Source: CAYUMU01 sp964445985 (GTDB lineage Bacteria; Planctomycetota; Planctomycetia; Pirellulales; S012-138). Taken from it: a DNA stretch of 64,000 nucleotides. Of the stretch, positions 43,273 to 52,969 are shown piece by piece; the stretch's first letter is position 1; each line of letters opens with the position of its first letter. The position numbers were made by a program, and so were the translations under genes. The stretch is from NCBI GenBank assembly GCA_964445985.1, contig CAYUMU010000021.1, positions 12,790 through 76,789 on the forward strand. Direction: 5' to 3'. The notes beneath the pieces were generated by a model. The model was not told the DNA's origin and did no database searches. It saw only the letters and a program-made list of their open reading frames with translations.

Positions 43273-43992
43273 GGTATCAATCCTTTCTTCCGGATGGCTA
43301 TTTCTGAAGCGCGACCTGACAAGCGGGCAGCAAGCAATCGCCACCAATACTTCGCCGGTCGACTCCTATTCTTTGATGAATGATTTCAAGAGACAACGGA
43401 CGGACTTTATTGAACGCCGCGCTCCCAACGTCCTCCGCTGCGAGCGAATAGCCCACGAATCCAGGCTCCCGATGGTCGCCTTCCGGACTTTGGCGGCGCA
43501 ACCGTCAATAAGTCCGCGCCTATCGCGTGGTGTTGATAAAAGCAAAACTCGTGCCGTAGTGTATCAATTGATGAAAAGTGTGAGCATTGGAATCACCGGC
43601 CAACCCTATTGGCCTGGGTAGCGTCTTAAAAGCCTGGTTGTTGAGCTTTGAGAAATCTTGCTGTCCCCGCGCGGCTGGGGCTGGCTTCCCGCTGTCGGCT
43701 GGGGCGGAAACGATCGACTTGAAGGCTTGAAATCCGCCGTTTCCGAGGCGAATTTCGCGACGTTTCGCTTCACGAGACACCTGGAATTCGTGTGCGTCGG
43801 AACAATCGGCGCAGGCGAACCCGTTTTCCTCATCGGCAAAGTCGGCGGATGGTATCAATCATTCGCCGACAGCGAAACAGCGAAAACGCTCTGCTTGGCT
43901 ATTATGTGAGGCGGCTCAGGCATGTTCTTATAACACACAGAATCTGAAACAATTACAAATGGCGGGAAATGCCGATAGCGGCGACTTTGCCG
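43273..43992. other. Intergenic region with a repeat, no gene recognised
   Basis: This 720-bp stretch contains the 106-bp element at 43406-43513. Frames at 43520-43858 and 43658-43909 have no family resemblance or ribosome binding site. Confidence 0.5.
43406..43513 (+). repeat. Interspersed ~106-bp element, copy 1
   Basis: This segment matches the reverse complement of 60479-60584 with about eight mismatches by eye. Core: GCCCACGAATCCAGGCTCCC, then TGGTCGCCTTCCGG and GGCGGCGCAACCGTCAATAA. Both copies are intergenic. Confidence 0.8.
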
Positions 43993-44991
43993 CTAGCGGC
44001 GCTCCACCCTGACCTGCTGGGCATACTCGGCTACCCGAGCCGGTGACAGTCGCGCTGGCAATAGTTGCGTGAGATTATCGCTGGCGGCGCCGATCGCCAG
44101 TCGCACGGCGTCGCTGATGTCGCGATCCTCGGCCAGGCCGAGCGCCAAGCCCGCGGCGAAGCAATCACCGCAAGCAATTGGGTTCACGGCGGTCAATTGC
44201 GGCGGAGTGAAGCGGTAAACCTCGTCGGTCGAAGTGAGCCAAACCGCCGACGGGCCTTGGGTCACAATCGCCCACTTGGCGCCAGCCGCGTTGAGTTCGC
44301 GCATGCCGGCGATCAATTGGACGTCGCTATCCAAAGCGCGCCCCAAGGTGGCGGCGAGCTCCTGGCGGTTGGGTTTCACCACCAGCGGCGGACGTGGCGC
44401 CGACAGCATGGCTTGCAGTTCCGGCCCTCGCACGTCGGCAATCACCTGCCCTGGCGTAAGCTCCAAGAGTTGTCGGTAGAAGTTGGCAGGCGTGCCGGCG
44501 GGCAGCGAACCGCTGAGCACCACCCAAGGAACTTGAGCGGCTTCTTCCGCATAGGCGGCCACGAACTCTTCCAATTCGTCGGGGAAAATCGGTGCAGCGT
44601 TTTCGACCAATTCGGTGGTTGGCCCAGCCCCGACCAGCAGCGTGGTGCAAACGCGCGTGGGGCTTCCGCTTCGCACCAACCGGGCCGACGCCCCGTGTTG
44701 CACGAATTCGTTGATGATGGCGTTGCCAGCAAGCCCTCCCACAACCGAAAGCGTGCGGCCCACGCGCGGCGCCAAATGGAACAATGCCAGGCCCACGTTG
44801 ATGACCTTGCCCGAGGCGCACCAATGCGATTCCTCCGCGCGGTTCACTTCTTCCAGTTGAAAACGAGAGAAGCGGAGAATCTGTTGCCAGGCGGGCGTAA
44901 GACCAGCGGCAAGGATCCTCAGTGGACTATCGCCCAGGGGGGACGAGGGTTCGAGGGGCGGCGAGGAGTTGGCGTGGGACTGAGAGGGCAT
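43993..44991 (-). CDS. PfkB-family sugar (phosphate) kinase
   Basis: A 332-residue ribokinase-fold kinase closest to the 1-phosphofructokinase/LacC branch: LAAGLTPAWQQILRF start, GKVINVGLALFHL, and WVVLSGSLPAGTP. The active-site motif is NPIACGDCFAAGLALGL, with Ala-Cys in place of the usual Gly-Ala before GD; the catalytic aspartate is kept. Phosphorylates a sugar or sugar phosphate; the substrate is unknown. The N-terminal ~24 residues are a Ser/Pro-rich extension. Confidence 0.85.
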   Translation of the reverse strand: MPSQSHANSSPPLEPSSPLGDSPLRILAAGLTPAWQQILRFSRFQLEEVNRAEESHWCASGKVINVGLALFHLAPRVGRTLSVVGGLAGNAIINEFVQHGASARLVRSGSPTRVCTTLLVGAGPTTELVENAAPIFPDELEEFVAAYAEEAAQVPWVVLSGSLPAGTPANFYRQLLELTPGQVIADVRGPELQAMLSAPRPPLVVKPNRQELAATLGRALDSDVQLIAGMRELNAAGAKWAIVTQGPSAVWLTSTDEVYRFTPPQLTAVNPIACGDCFAAGLALGLAEDRDISDAVRLAIGAASDNLTQLLPARLSPARVAEYAQQVRVERR

Positions 44992-45526
44992 GACGTTTTC
45001 GCGTTGCGATTCTGGAAATTGGCCATCGCGGGGAAATGTGGGCGGCTAGCGATGCTGGCATTGACAGTTCTAGCCCCAAACCTCTTCGCAGCATACATCC
45101 GATGCAGGGTCGAGAGAACGCCGAACCCCACGACGGAACCACCGCAGACGACTTCCGCCTGGCATGCCGCGCTGAGGAATGGAGAAAGTTGCCCGGGGGC
45201 GGAAACGATCTTCAACAGAAAGCGCGGCATGTCCAGGGCGGGCAGGTCTTGAGGCATTTCACCGCAAAACGGGACGATCGCTCTAATGGCCCCAACGGCA
45301 TGGCGTTGTGATCGGTCGCCCAATCGAAAGGCCGTCGACGTTTTTCCCCCAGACTGGCCTTTACCGATTGCAGGGTTGTGGGCAGAATACCGCCGCATTT
45401 TCGACCCCAGGGCGACCAACGTCAGATTCGTCCAAGCGGGCAGTAAACGTGCAGATGGCCTCTCCCCGCGGAGGTGGCTTCCCCCTTCTACAGTCATGGA
45501 CGACGTACCCGCAGCAAGGAGCACTC
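44992..45526. other. Divergent intergenic region
   Basis: Spacer of 535 bp between the minus-strand kinase and the plus-strand OmpH gene. No gene or repeat was recognised; presumably promoters of both. Confidence 0.45.
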
Positions 45527-46138
45527 GTGGTGAAGAAATCGGTCCTGTTGGCTCTTACGTTGGCAGCGATGTGCATTACAGGCGGACGCGAAGCGTCGGC
45601 CCAGGTTGCCATTATCGACCTCAAGTACATCTTCGATAATCACATGCGCTTTAAAGCCATGACCGAAGAAATGCGCCGTTCCGTGCAGGGCGCCGAGGCC
45701 GACATCAACGCCCGCAAAGAGCGCGTGAACAATCTGATCAAGCAACTCAACGACGTGAACAAGGGCGCGCCCGACTACAAGCAGTTGGAAGACGAGATCA
45801 CCCAGCAGAAGGCCGACCTGAGCGCCTTGGTCTCGACCACCAAGCGCGAGTTCATGCGGCGTGAAGCCAAGATCTATTACATTGTGTATCAGGAAATCAC
45901 TCAGGAAGTGGAATACTTTGCCACGCAAAACCGGCTGACGCTGGTGCTGCGGTTCAACGGCGACCCGCTCGATGAGAACGATCCCGACCTGGTGGCCAAG
46001 CACCTCAACAAGCAGGTGGTTTGGTATCACAAGAACATTGATGTGACCGGCCTGATTTTGAAGACGCTGAATGATCGGTATGGCAACGGTCAGGCCAATA
46101 ACCGCGGCTTCGTCCCAGGCCCCCCCAATCGCCAATAG
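45527..46138 (+). CDS. OmpH/Skp-family periplasmic chaperone
   Basis: A 203-residue exported protein. GTG 45527 (or the adjacent GTG 45530) follows AAGGAG, and a signal peptide comes next (VKKSVLLALTLAAMCITGGREASA). The mature start VAIIDLKYIFDNHMRFKAM and the following coiled coil (RRSVQGAEADINARKERVNNLIKQL) fit OmpH/Skp, which binds unfolded outer-membrane proteins. It is followed by an intrinsic terminator, then lpxC; OmpH and lpx genes are often neighbours in Gram-negative genomes. Confidence 0.85.
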   Translation: MVKKSVLLALTLAAMCITGGREASAQVAIIDLKYIFDNHMRFKAMTEEMRRSVQGAEADINARKERVNNLIKQLNDVNKGAPDYKQLEDEITQQKADLSALVSTTKREFMRREAKIYYIVYQEITQEVEYFATQNRLTLVLRFNGDPLDENDPDLVAKHLNKQVVWYHKNIDVTGLILKTLNDRYGNGQANNRGFVPGPPNRQ

Positions 46139-46198
46139 GCGGCTTGCTTGGGTCAACGAGCAACCGGTTCTACCCAGAACCCTGCGTGTCCGTCCTCC

Positions 46199-46250
46199 GG
46201 GGACGGAAGCCAGCCCCCCCCACGTGGGCACTTCCGTCCCCGTTTTGTTT
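46199..46250 (+). terminator. Intrinsic terminator between ompH-like gene and lpxC
   Basis: A perfect 11-bp stem (GGGGACGGAAG / CTTCCGTCCCC) is followed by GTTTTGTTT. A nested CCCACGTGGG dyad lies in the loop. It implies that lpxC is transcribed from its own promoter or by read-through. Confidence 0.8.
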
Positions 46251-46398
46251 CAGCCAACCCAGAAGCCCCTCTACGCCGTGGCGAGTTCGCGCGCCGTGCC
46301 AGGCGCGTGGTAGTGGCGGTGGACACGGATGTCCGCTGGTTCCGCGGTATCGCTCGCGGCTCACGGATTCGGCACCCAACGACGGTGGTTCTCCCGCA

Positions 46399-47274
46399 AT
46401 GCTTTCACGACGAAATCAACGCACCATTGCCAACTCGGTGGTGGTAGAAGGGTTTGGATACTGGACCGGCCACGACGTGCGGATTGAGTTCCGCCCCGCC
46501 GCGGCAAACACCGGTTTGGTGTTCGTGCGAACCGATCTTTCGCCCCCCCAAGCCATTGCTGCCCTGGTGCAAAACCGGGTGGAAGCCCCCCGCCGCACCA
46601 CGCTTCGCTGCGGCCGAGCCAGCGTGGAAATGGTGGAACACATTCTGGCCGCGCTGGCCGGCATGCAGATCGATAACTGCGAAATTTGGGTAAATGCCGC
46701 CGAAATGCCTGGCTGCGATGGCTCGGCTCAGGCGTTCGTTACGGCTCTCGATGCCGCTGGCATTGAGGAGCAAAGTGCTCCCCGAGCTTGCCTGGTGCTT
46801 CGCGATACCAACCGCATGGCCGAAGGCGGCAGTTGGATCGAAGCCCAGCCGTCGGCCCAAGGCGGCTTCTCGGTCAAGTTCCGGCTCGATTATGGCCGCG
46901 ACAACGCCATTGGCCGGCAAACGCTCGAAATGCGGATCACGCCCGAAATCTTCCGCAAAGAACTGGCGCCGGCCCGCACCTTCTTGCTCAAGGCCGAAGC
47001 CGAGTGGCTCCGCTCGCAAGGGCTGGGCACGCGCGCCACGCTGCAAGACCTGTTGGTCTTCGACGACGAAGGCCCGATTGAAAACACCCTGCGTTACCCC
47101 GACGAGTGCGTGCGGCACAAAGTGCTCGACCTGGTCGGCGATTTTGCCCTGGCTGGCTGCGACATCGTCGGCCATGTGGTGGCCCACCGTAGCGGCCATC
47201 GCCTCAGCGCCGAGCTGATCCGCGTACTGCTCTCCGAAGGCGAAATGCACAACGAGTGGCGACGGACGGCCTAG
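46399..47274 (+). CDS. lpxC: UDP-3-O-acyl-N-acetylglucosamine deacetylase
   Basis: A 291-residue zinc deacetylase that commits the cell to lipid A synthesis. Zinc-ligand and catalytic motifs are visible: VEMVEHILAALAG (His near residue 80) and VRHKVLDLVGDFALAG (His/Asp near 240). The N-terminus QRTIANSVVVEGFGYWTGHDVRIEF matches LpxC. ATG 46399 was chosen because family similarity starts within ten residues. Its presence supports an outer membrane with lipopolysaccharide. Confidence 0.95.
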   Translation: MLSRRNQRTIANSVVVEGFGYWTGHDVRIEFRPAAANTGLVFVRTDLSPPQAIAALVQNRVEAPRRTTLRCGRASVEMVEHILAALAGMQIDNCEIWVNAAEMPGCDGSAQAFVTALDAAGIEEQSAPRACLVLRDTNRMAEGGSWIEAQPSAQGGFSVKFRLDYGRDNAIGRQTLEMRITPEIFRKELAPARTFLLKAEAEWLRSQGLGTRATLQDLLVFDDEGPIENTLRYPDECVRHKVLDLVGDFALAGCDIVGHVVAHRSGHRLSAELIRVLLSEGEMHNEWRRTA

Positions 47275-47368
47275 GACCGCGGCGGGCGAGCCGATCGCTT
47301 CCGCCTGCTGGCTCCGTGGCGAATGTCGTTTCCAACCTCGCACCCCAACAACCCAGGAACCATAGCCC

Positions 47369-48520
47369 GTGAAGTCCCTCAAGATTGCAGTGATTGGCGT
47401 AGGGCACCTGGGCCGGGTCCATGCGCGGGTGCTTTCCAAACTGCCTGGCTTTCGCCTGGTGGGCGTTGTCGATCCGGTCGAGTCCAACCGGCAAGCGGTC
47501 GCCGAGGCTTGCCGCACCAACGCCTTTGCCGATCACGCGGCGGTGGCCGACAAGATCGATGCGGCCGTGATTGCCACGCCAACCAGGTATCACCATGCCG
47601 TGGCCTTGGACTTGATTCGCCGGGGCATCCATCTGCTGGTGGAAAAGCCTATCACTTGCAACAGCCGCGAAGGCGAAGAACTGGCGCGCGCCGCGGAGAA
47701 GGCCGGCGTGGTTCTGCAGACAGGACATATCGAACGCTTCAATCCGGCCGTGGCTCCGGCGCTGCCGTATGCCAAGAACCCCAAGTGGATCGATGCTCGC
47801 CGCACCAGCGGCTTTACCTGCCGCTCCACCGATGTGGGCGTGGTGCTCGATCTGATGATTCACGACATCGATCTGGCCCTGTTCTTGACCGGCGAAAAGC
47901 CCAGCAGCGTGCAAGCGATGGGCCTGAGCCTATTTGGCCAGCATGAAGACGTGGCCCAGGCCCAACTGCAATTCCCCAGCGGCTGCGTGGCGCAACTCAC
48001 GGCCTCGCGGATCAGCTTCGAGAATCAACGCAAGATGCAGGTTTGGTCGGAGGAAGGCTTCGCCAGCATCGATTTCGCCTCGCGCTCGACCACCATCGTG
48101 CGTCCGCAAGATGTGGTTTATGAACGCGGCCTGCAGGTCGAAACGGCCACGCCCGAGGAACTCGACGACCTCAAAGCCGAGCTCTTCAATAAGTACCTGG
48201 TCAAAGAAACCATCACGCCCGCGGCGGCCGATCAAATCACCGCCGAGCACCTCGACTTCGCCGGCGCCATCCGCGAAGGCCGCTCGCCGCGGGTCAATGG
48301 CCGAGCAGGCCTGGCTGCCCTGGCCGTGGCCGAAGACGTGCTGCGGGCGATGGGCGACCATTGCTGGGACGGCGCTCCCTCGGGCCGGCGCGGTTCGCAC
48401 GTGGAACCCATGCCCAGCATTTTGCCAGGGCCGCACTTCATGAAGCGTGCCGGAGAAACGGTCGAGCAGGTGACCACCATCAAGTGGAACCGCGATCAGC
48501 AGCCGGGCGACCCTCGCTAG
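47369..48520 (+). CDS. Gfo/Idh/MocA oxidoreductase, GnnA-like
   Basis: A 383-residue cytoplasmic NAD(P)-dependent oxidoreductase starting at GTG 47369. It has the Rossmann motif IAVIGVGHLGRVHARVL, LLVEKPITCN, and GHIERFNPAV. Position directly after lpxC suggests a role like GnnA, which oxidises UDP-GlcNAc at C3 so that GnnB can install an amine, giving amide-linked lipid A. The GnnB aminotransferase is not in the window, so this is inference from context. A C-terminal region extends past the domain. Confidence 0.82.
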   Translation: MKSLKIAVIGVGHLGRVHARVLSKLPGFRLVGVVDPVESNRQAVAEACRTNAFADHAAVADKIDAAVIATPTRYHHAVALDLIRRGIHLLVEKPITCNSREGEELARAAEKAGVVLQTGHIERFNPAVAPALPYAKNPKWIDARRTSGFTCRSTDVGVVLDLMIHDIDLALFLTGEKPSSVQAMGLSLFGQHEDVAQAQLQFPSGCVAQLTASRISFENQRKMQVWSEEGFASIDFASRSTTIVRPQDVVYERGLQVETATPEELDDLKAELFNKYLVKETITPAAADQITAEHLDFAGAIREGRSPRVNGRAGLAALAVAEDVLRAMGDHCWDGAPSGRRGSHVEPMPSILPGPHFMKRAGETVEQVTTIKWNRDQQPGDPR

Positions 48521-48535
48521 CCCTGGAGCACGCAG

Positions 48536-48733
48536 ATGTTGTTCAGTTCGATCGTGTTCCTGCGCGCGACAAGAGTCGGCAACTCTCCGGAAGGTTGCCG
48601 CTGACGATCGCCATTGTGATCAACCTGGCCCTGTCCGAAGTGGGGCTTTCTTCGTTGAACTATGCCAACGTGGTGCTCCCGCTGGGCATCTCGTTCTATA
48701 CCTTCCAATCAGCCCGCCTTAACCGGATTGATG
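48536..48733 (+). pseudogene. Remnant of an MBOAT / AlgI-type acyltransferase gene
   Basis: ATG 48536 begins MLFSSIVFL, the usual MBOAT N-terminus, but the frame hits a stop within 23 codons. In another frame from 48601 comes LTIAIVINLAL then VVLPLGISFYTFQS, the highly conserved AlgI/MBOAT segment normally ~100 residues further on. The rest is missing. This is a deleted, frameshifted remnant of a membrane O-acetyltransferase gene. Confidence 0.75.
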
Positions 48734-48947
48734 GTAGGTTCGCGAGGCCTGGTGGTAACCGCGGCCCAACTGGAGCTCAATCGCCTGGCGACCGGCGAAC
48801 GACCGGCTGTTGCGCACGCCTTATCTTCAGCAGTGGGGGGAGTCCGCCTGCCGAGTCTTGCGAACTCCGGCCGCCCCTTCTCGTGCATCGCAGCGCTTTA
48901 TTGTATGGTGTGGTGGGGACGGTTTTTTCCCACACATGGAGTTAGTC

Positions 48948-49946
48948 ATGCCCAAAGGGCTGTACACGCAATCTGCGTGTGTGCTGCTGGAGCGGCCGGT
49001 TACGTTGGACGAGATCGAAGTCGCGCTGCAAACATTCGAGAACATCAAGCGGGGCGATCCGGCTGAGCATTGGGCGTTCGGCGGACCTACGCTGCTGATG
49101 CCGCTGCGCGAAGAAGCCAATGGCGTGGTGACCGTGGATATTGTCGATCAGCCCTGGCCCGACGAAATGGGCGACCCCGAAAACCAGCCCGAAATCTTCA
49201 CCGCCTGGACGGCCGGCCAGTTTGGCCCGTTTGCCTTCCCCGGCGGTCTGGCCCGCGCGGCCGAGCAATCGTGGATTTGGGAAGAAGCCGAGTCGGTTCA
49301 ATCGCAGCACAAGGCTTTCATTCGCGTGCGCAGCACCTACGTGATGGGGGCCGACGAAGACGCTCCCGTGGTGCCCGAAGACTACGACCCCGACATGGAG
49401 CTCGACTTCATTACCCGCGTGGCGGCCGCGTTGCTCGATTTGCCCGGCGCCTTGTGCTACTTCAACCCCAACGGCGAAGTCCTGCGCGATCAAGATGGGC
49501 TGCGTGAAAGCCTGAATTTTGGCTGGTCCAACGAGCTTCCGCCCCTCGATGCCTGGAGCAATGTGCGACTCTTTCGGGTGAACGAAGACTGGTCGCTGAT
49601 GGACACGGTGGGCAACGCCCAGCTCGATCTGCCCGACCTCGAAGCCTGCTTCTTCAACGACGCCTACGACCCCGGCGAGGTCGACAACCTGCTGCGTAAT
49701 CTCACGCTTTACCTGCTGCAAGAAGGCGAAGTGATCGAGGACGGCGACACGCTCGATGGCCCCGGCGAAATCACCTGGCAGGTGATGATGATCGACGATC
49801 CCCTCTGCGACCCTCCGCGCGACGTGCTTCGCTGGATGCCGCTCGACGACCGCCCGGTTCCCGATGAGATTACCCAGTCGGGCGAAGACGATGAAGACGA
49901 TGAAGACGACGACGAACCACTCGTGGCCGAAGGCGACGAAGACTAG
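48948..49946 (+). CDS. DUF4261 domain protein with acidic tail
   Basis: A 332-residue cytoplasmic protein. The sequence YTQSACVLLERPVTLDEIEVAL, then an LRVSTY-like FIRVRSTYVMG segment and GALCYFNPNGEVL, fits DUF4261. Start ATG 48948 follows ATGGAG. The C-terminal ~25 residues are nearly all Asp/Glu (SGEDDEDDEDDDEPL). Function unknown. Confidence 0.72.
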   Translation: MPKGLYTQSACVLLERPVTLDEIEVALQTFENIKRGDPAEHWAFGGPTLLMPLREEANGVVTVDIVDQPWPDEMGDPENQPEIFTAWTAGQFGPFAFPGGLARAAEQSWIWEEAESVQSQHKAFIRVRSTYVMGADEDAPVVPEDYDPDMELDFITRVAAALLDLPGALCYFNPNGEVLRDQDGLRESLNFGWSNELPPLDAWSNVRLFRVNEDWSLMDTVGNAQLDLPDLEACFFNDAYDPGEVDNLLRNLTLYLLQEGEVIEDGDTLDGPGEITWQVMMIDDPLCDPPRDVLRWMPLDDRPVPDEITQSGEDDEDDEDDDEPLVAEGDED

Positions 49947-50055
49947 CGGCGGTCGCCACGGCGCGCGCTAGTTGTTCTGCCCGTGGACAACCCGGAACTG
50001 TTTTCTTTTTAGACGATGTGCCGCGTGGCAGAATCGCGGCATGCTGGGCTCATCC

Positions 50056-51039
50056 ATGCGAATCCGTTCCTATTGGGAAACCGACGAAGCAGGGCTGGTT
50101 CATTTGTGGGGAGTGGTGTTTGCCGACAGCCCCGCCTGGAATGTTCCACTGGCCGACATCCGCCTCAAGCTCTCGGTTCAGCCTGACTTGTTGCTGGTAG
50201 GCGAACGGGGCGGCCAGATCGTGGCCTCGGCCATGGCCGGCTTCGATGGCCATCGGGGTTGGATTTATCGCCTGGCCGTGCTTCCCGAACATCGAGGACA
50301 AGGCTTCGGCGTGGCCATGCTGGCCGAAGCCGAACGGCGGCTCCGCCTGGCAGGCTGCCTCAAAATCAACCTCATGGTGCGCGACGCCAACCGCAACGTG
50401 CTTGGCTTCTACCACAAGCAGGGCTACCAAACCGAAACGGTGACCACGCTCGGCAAGCGGCTTGCCAGCCCGCGCGCTGCTCACGTCGCGGATCACGCGC
50501 GGCCGACCAGCGATTTCAGAATTCCGGTCGGCGACCGCTGGTATCTTGCGGAGTTTCGCCCGGATGATCAGTCCGACTTGATTCAGCACCTGAACGATCG
50601 CGAAATCCATGATCGCACGCTGCTGATCCCTTTTCCCTACACGCAACAAGACGCCGACCACTGGATCGAACACACGCGACAAGACGCCATCGCGCGCGGT
50701 TTCCCCACGCAGTTCGCCATCCGCGATACCTCGCGGCGGTTGATCGGCGGCTTTAGTTTCGACACGCTGATCGAAGGGCATCGCGCCGAGATTGGCTATT
50801 GGCTGGCCCGGCCGTACTGGGGACAAGGCATCATGCCCGCCGTGGTGTCGGCCGCCTGCGAATTTGCCTGGCACCGTTGGCGGCTGGTGCGGATCATGGC
50901 CCGCGTGTTCGATTTCAACCACGCCTCGGCCCGCGTGCTCGAAAAGTGCGGTTTTCAGTTCGAGGGGCTATTCCCCAAGCACTACCTCAAAGCCGGCAAG
51001 TTCATCGATGGCCGCGGCTACGCGCTGATCCGTGAGTAA
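50056..51039 (+). CDS. Double GNAT acetyltransferase fusion
   Basis: About 327 residues with two GNAT domains. The N-terminal domain (residues ~1-145) has LAVLPEHRGQGFGVAMLAEAERR; the C-terminal domain (~160-327) is RimJ/RimL-like with IGYWLARPYWGQGIMPAVV and ASARVLEKCGFQFEG. Each carries its own acetyl-CoA loop, so both may be active. Start could also be ATG 50041. Substrates unknown. Confidence 0.85.
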   Translation: MRIRSYWETDEAGLVHLWGVVFADSPAWNVPLADIRLKLSVQPDLLLVGERGGQIVASAMAGFDGHRGWIYRLAVLPEHRGQGFGVAMLAEAERRLRLAGCLKINLMVRDANRNVLGFYHKQGYQTETVTTLGKRLASPRAAHVADHARPTSDFRIPVGDRWYLAEFRPDDQSDLIQHLNDREIHDRTLLIPFPYTQQDADHWIEHTRQDAIARGFPTQFAIRDTSRRLIGGFSFDTLIEGHRAEIGYWLARPYWGQGIMPAVVSAACEFAWHRWRLVRIMARVFDFNHASARVLEKCGFQFEGLFPKHYLKAGKFIDGRGYALIRE

Positions 51040-51041
51040 TG

Positions 51042-52223
51042 TCACCCCAGCGGCACGCGGTAAATCTCCCGCTGCGGATCGCCGGTGACATGAACTTGGC
51101 CCTCGGCGTCGATGTAAACATCGATCTCGCTCCGCACGCCGAACTCTGGAAGATAGATCCCCGGCTCGATCGAGAAACAAGTCCGTGGCAGCACGCGCCG
51201 CTCGTCGTGCGTTTCCAGGTCGTCCATATTCGCGCCGTTGCCGTGCGTTTCTTGACCAATGCTGTGCCCCGTGCGATGCACAAAATACTTCCCCAAGCCG
51301 GCCTGTTCGATCACCTGGCGGGTAGCTCGATCCACCTGCCAACCGGCCAGCGGTTCGCCTTGGGCAAACGCCTGCCGCACACGCTCGATCCCCGCATCGC
51401 GGGCTGCCGCCACAATTTCAAAAACTTGGCGATGCCGTTCGCCCACGTCATTTCCCACCACGCCCACCCGGGTGTAATCGGCGTACACGGACTGGGGTTG
51501 ATCGAGCTTGGCCCAGATATCGAGCAACACAAAATCGCCAGCGGTAATCGCGGCATCGCTTCCAGCCCGCGGTTCGTAGTGCGGGTCGCCGCTGTGAGGG
51601 CCGCAACCCACGATCGGCGCGTGATCGTACGTTAGACCTTGCTGGCTGAAGAACGACAGGATCTCCGCCTGGACCGCGGTTTCGCGAACCTGGCCGTGAG
51701 CTTGCACCTGCTGGGCGATGAACCCCCAAGCGTGTTCAAAGGCGGCCAGCACGCGCCGCGAAGCCTCCTGGTGCATGGCCCACTGCGTTTCGCTCCAGGT
51801 GGCCTCGAACAACTGGATCAGGTCGCCCGATGAGCAAACGGCCACGCCGCAACCTTGAACCAATTCCACCGTGCCGGCATCGACCCGCGAAACATAAGGG
51901 TTGGCGTTCCGCGGCGAGTATTCCATGGCCACCTGCGAACAGCCCGCCACCAGCGAGGCCACCCCGGCCTCCCACTCTTGCCAACGGAGATACACCTGCT
52001 TTTCGCCCGGCAAATGATCCAAGGGGCCGCTTTCAATTCGATGCACCAATTTCCGCGGCAGTCCGGTCGCGGGTATCCAATAGAAAAATCGCCGGCTGCC
52101 CGGATGGCCCGACAAACCGAGCACCCGCCGGGCAAGCACATTGGCGCCGCGAAAATCGTAGAGCAGCCAGCCATCGATGCCCAACTGCCTTAGCGCCGCT
52201 TGAATGTCGTCCAAGGGAAACAT
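51042..52223 (-). CDS. M24-family Xaa-Pro aminopeptidase
   Basis: A 393-residue metallopeptidase with the pita-bread fold. Metal ligands are visible in order: LLDIWAKLDQ, YADYTRVGVVG, HRTGHSIGQETHGNGAN, SIEPGIYLPEFGVRSEIDVYI. Cleaves N-terminal residues before proline, or related dipeptides. ATG 52223. Convergent with the double-GNAT gene, with stops 2 bp apart. Confidence 0.93.
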   Translation of the reverse strand: MFPLDDIQAALRQLGIDGWLLYDFRGANVLARRVLGLSGHPGSRRFFYWIPATGLPRKLVHRIESGPLDHLPGEKQVYLRWQEWEAGVASLVAGCSQVAMEYSPRNANPYVSRVDAGTVELVQGCGVAVCSSGDLIQLFEATWSETQWAMHQEASRRVLAAFEHAWGFIAQQVQAHGQVRETAVQAEILSFFSQQGLTYDHAPIVGCGPHSGDPHYEPRAGSDAAITAGDFVLLDIWAKLDQPQSVYADYTRVGVVGNDVGERHRQVFEIVAAARDAGIERVRQAFAQGEPLAGWQVDRATRQVIEQAGLGKYFVHRTGHSIGQETHGNGANMDDLETHDERRVLPRTCFSIEPGIYLPEFGVRSEIDVYIDAEGQVHVTGDPQREIYRVPLG

Positions 52224-52969
52224 GCAGAGATCTTTCTTTCACCAGAATTCAATCAACAAACCGCCCAGTCATTCCAAGGCGTGGGACCCGCCCAATCCAA
52301 ACCTCGCGCGACCAACCGCCGCGCAATTCTCAAGCGACCCGGCCCTCTTTGCAAACGGGAAATAACGACGTTGGCCCCGCGCGCATGTCCGCCGACACCG
52401 CCACGCGATCGCTACCAAGGCCTACAACCCGCACAGACGCTACTTGTGAGGGGTGGCCATGCGTTTTCTGACTATTCAGGCAGTCTTTATGAAGCATAGG
52501 GGGCGCGTAGCACGATTACCCCCCTTTCTAGGAAGCCTGCCCCTTCTGCGCCGGGGAGCGCCATCGCCTGGTCAAACTATCCAACCCCAGCCTGCCGAGC
52601 ATCTTTGGCCTGATTTTCCGCCGCCCAATCCCTGGAAGGGGCACCCGGGCTTTCCTTCGCCCGGTGGGGGGAACGTACAATATCAGAGGCCGGGAATAAT
52701 CCCGCGATCCCCCAACGAATGAGTAGGAATAGTCTGGGCAAACGCCAGTACCAATCAGCCGTATATCGCGGCCGTGTTTTTATTTTTCCCGTTGCGGCGA
52801 AAGTAATGTGCGATCCTTGGATTTGGTGAAGCGTTCGGTTAGGCTGTGCAAAGAGTCGAAGCGATCGGCGATTGCCAACCTATTCTGGTTGCATCTCCTC
52901 CCCGCTGAATTACCGTCACGCCGACGGCTAGGTATACCCCCCAGCCCTAATGGTCGTGGAGCAGTTTGA
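52224..52969. other. Intergenic region, no gene recognised
   Basis: Long (746 bp) divergent spacer between the aminopeptidase and the squalene-cyclase-repeat gene. Open frames (e.g. 52453-52722) are proline-rich and lack a ribosome binding site. A long 5' leader for the downstream gene is possible. Confidence 0.45.

Noticed and set aside
49973..50011. Possible terminator after the DUF4261 gene
   Set aside because: The stem is only six pairs with a wobble despite a following T-rich run; not strong enough to annotate.
52453..52722. Open frame of 89 codons before the squalene-cyclase-repeat gene
   Set aside because: Proline-rich, no ribosome binding site and no family resemblance.
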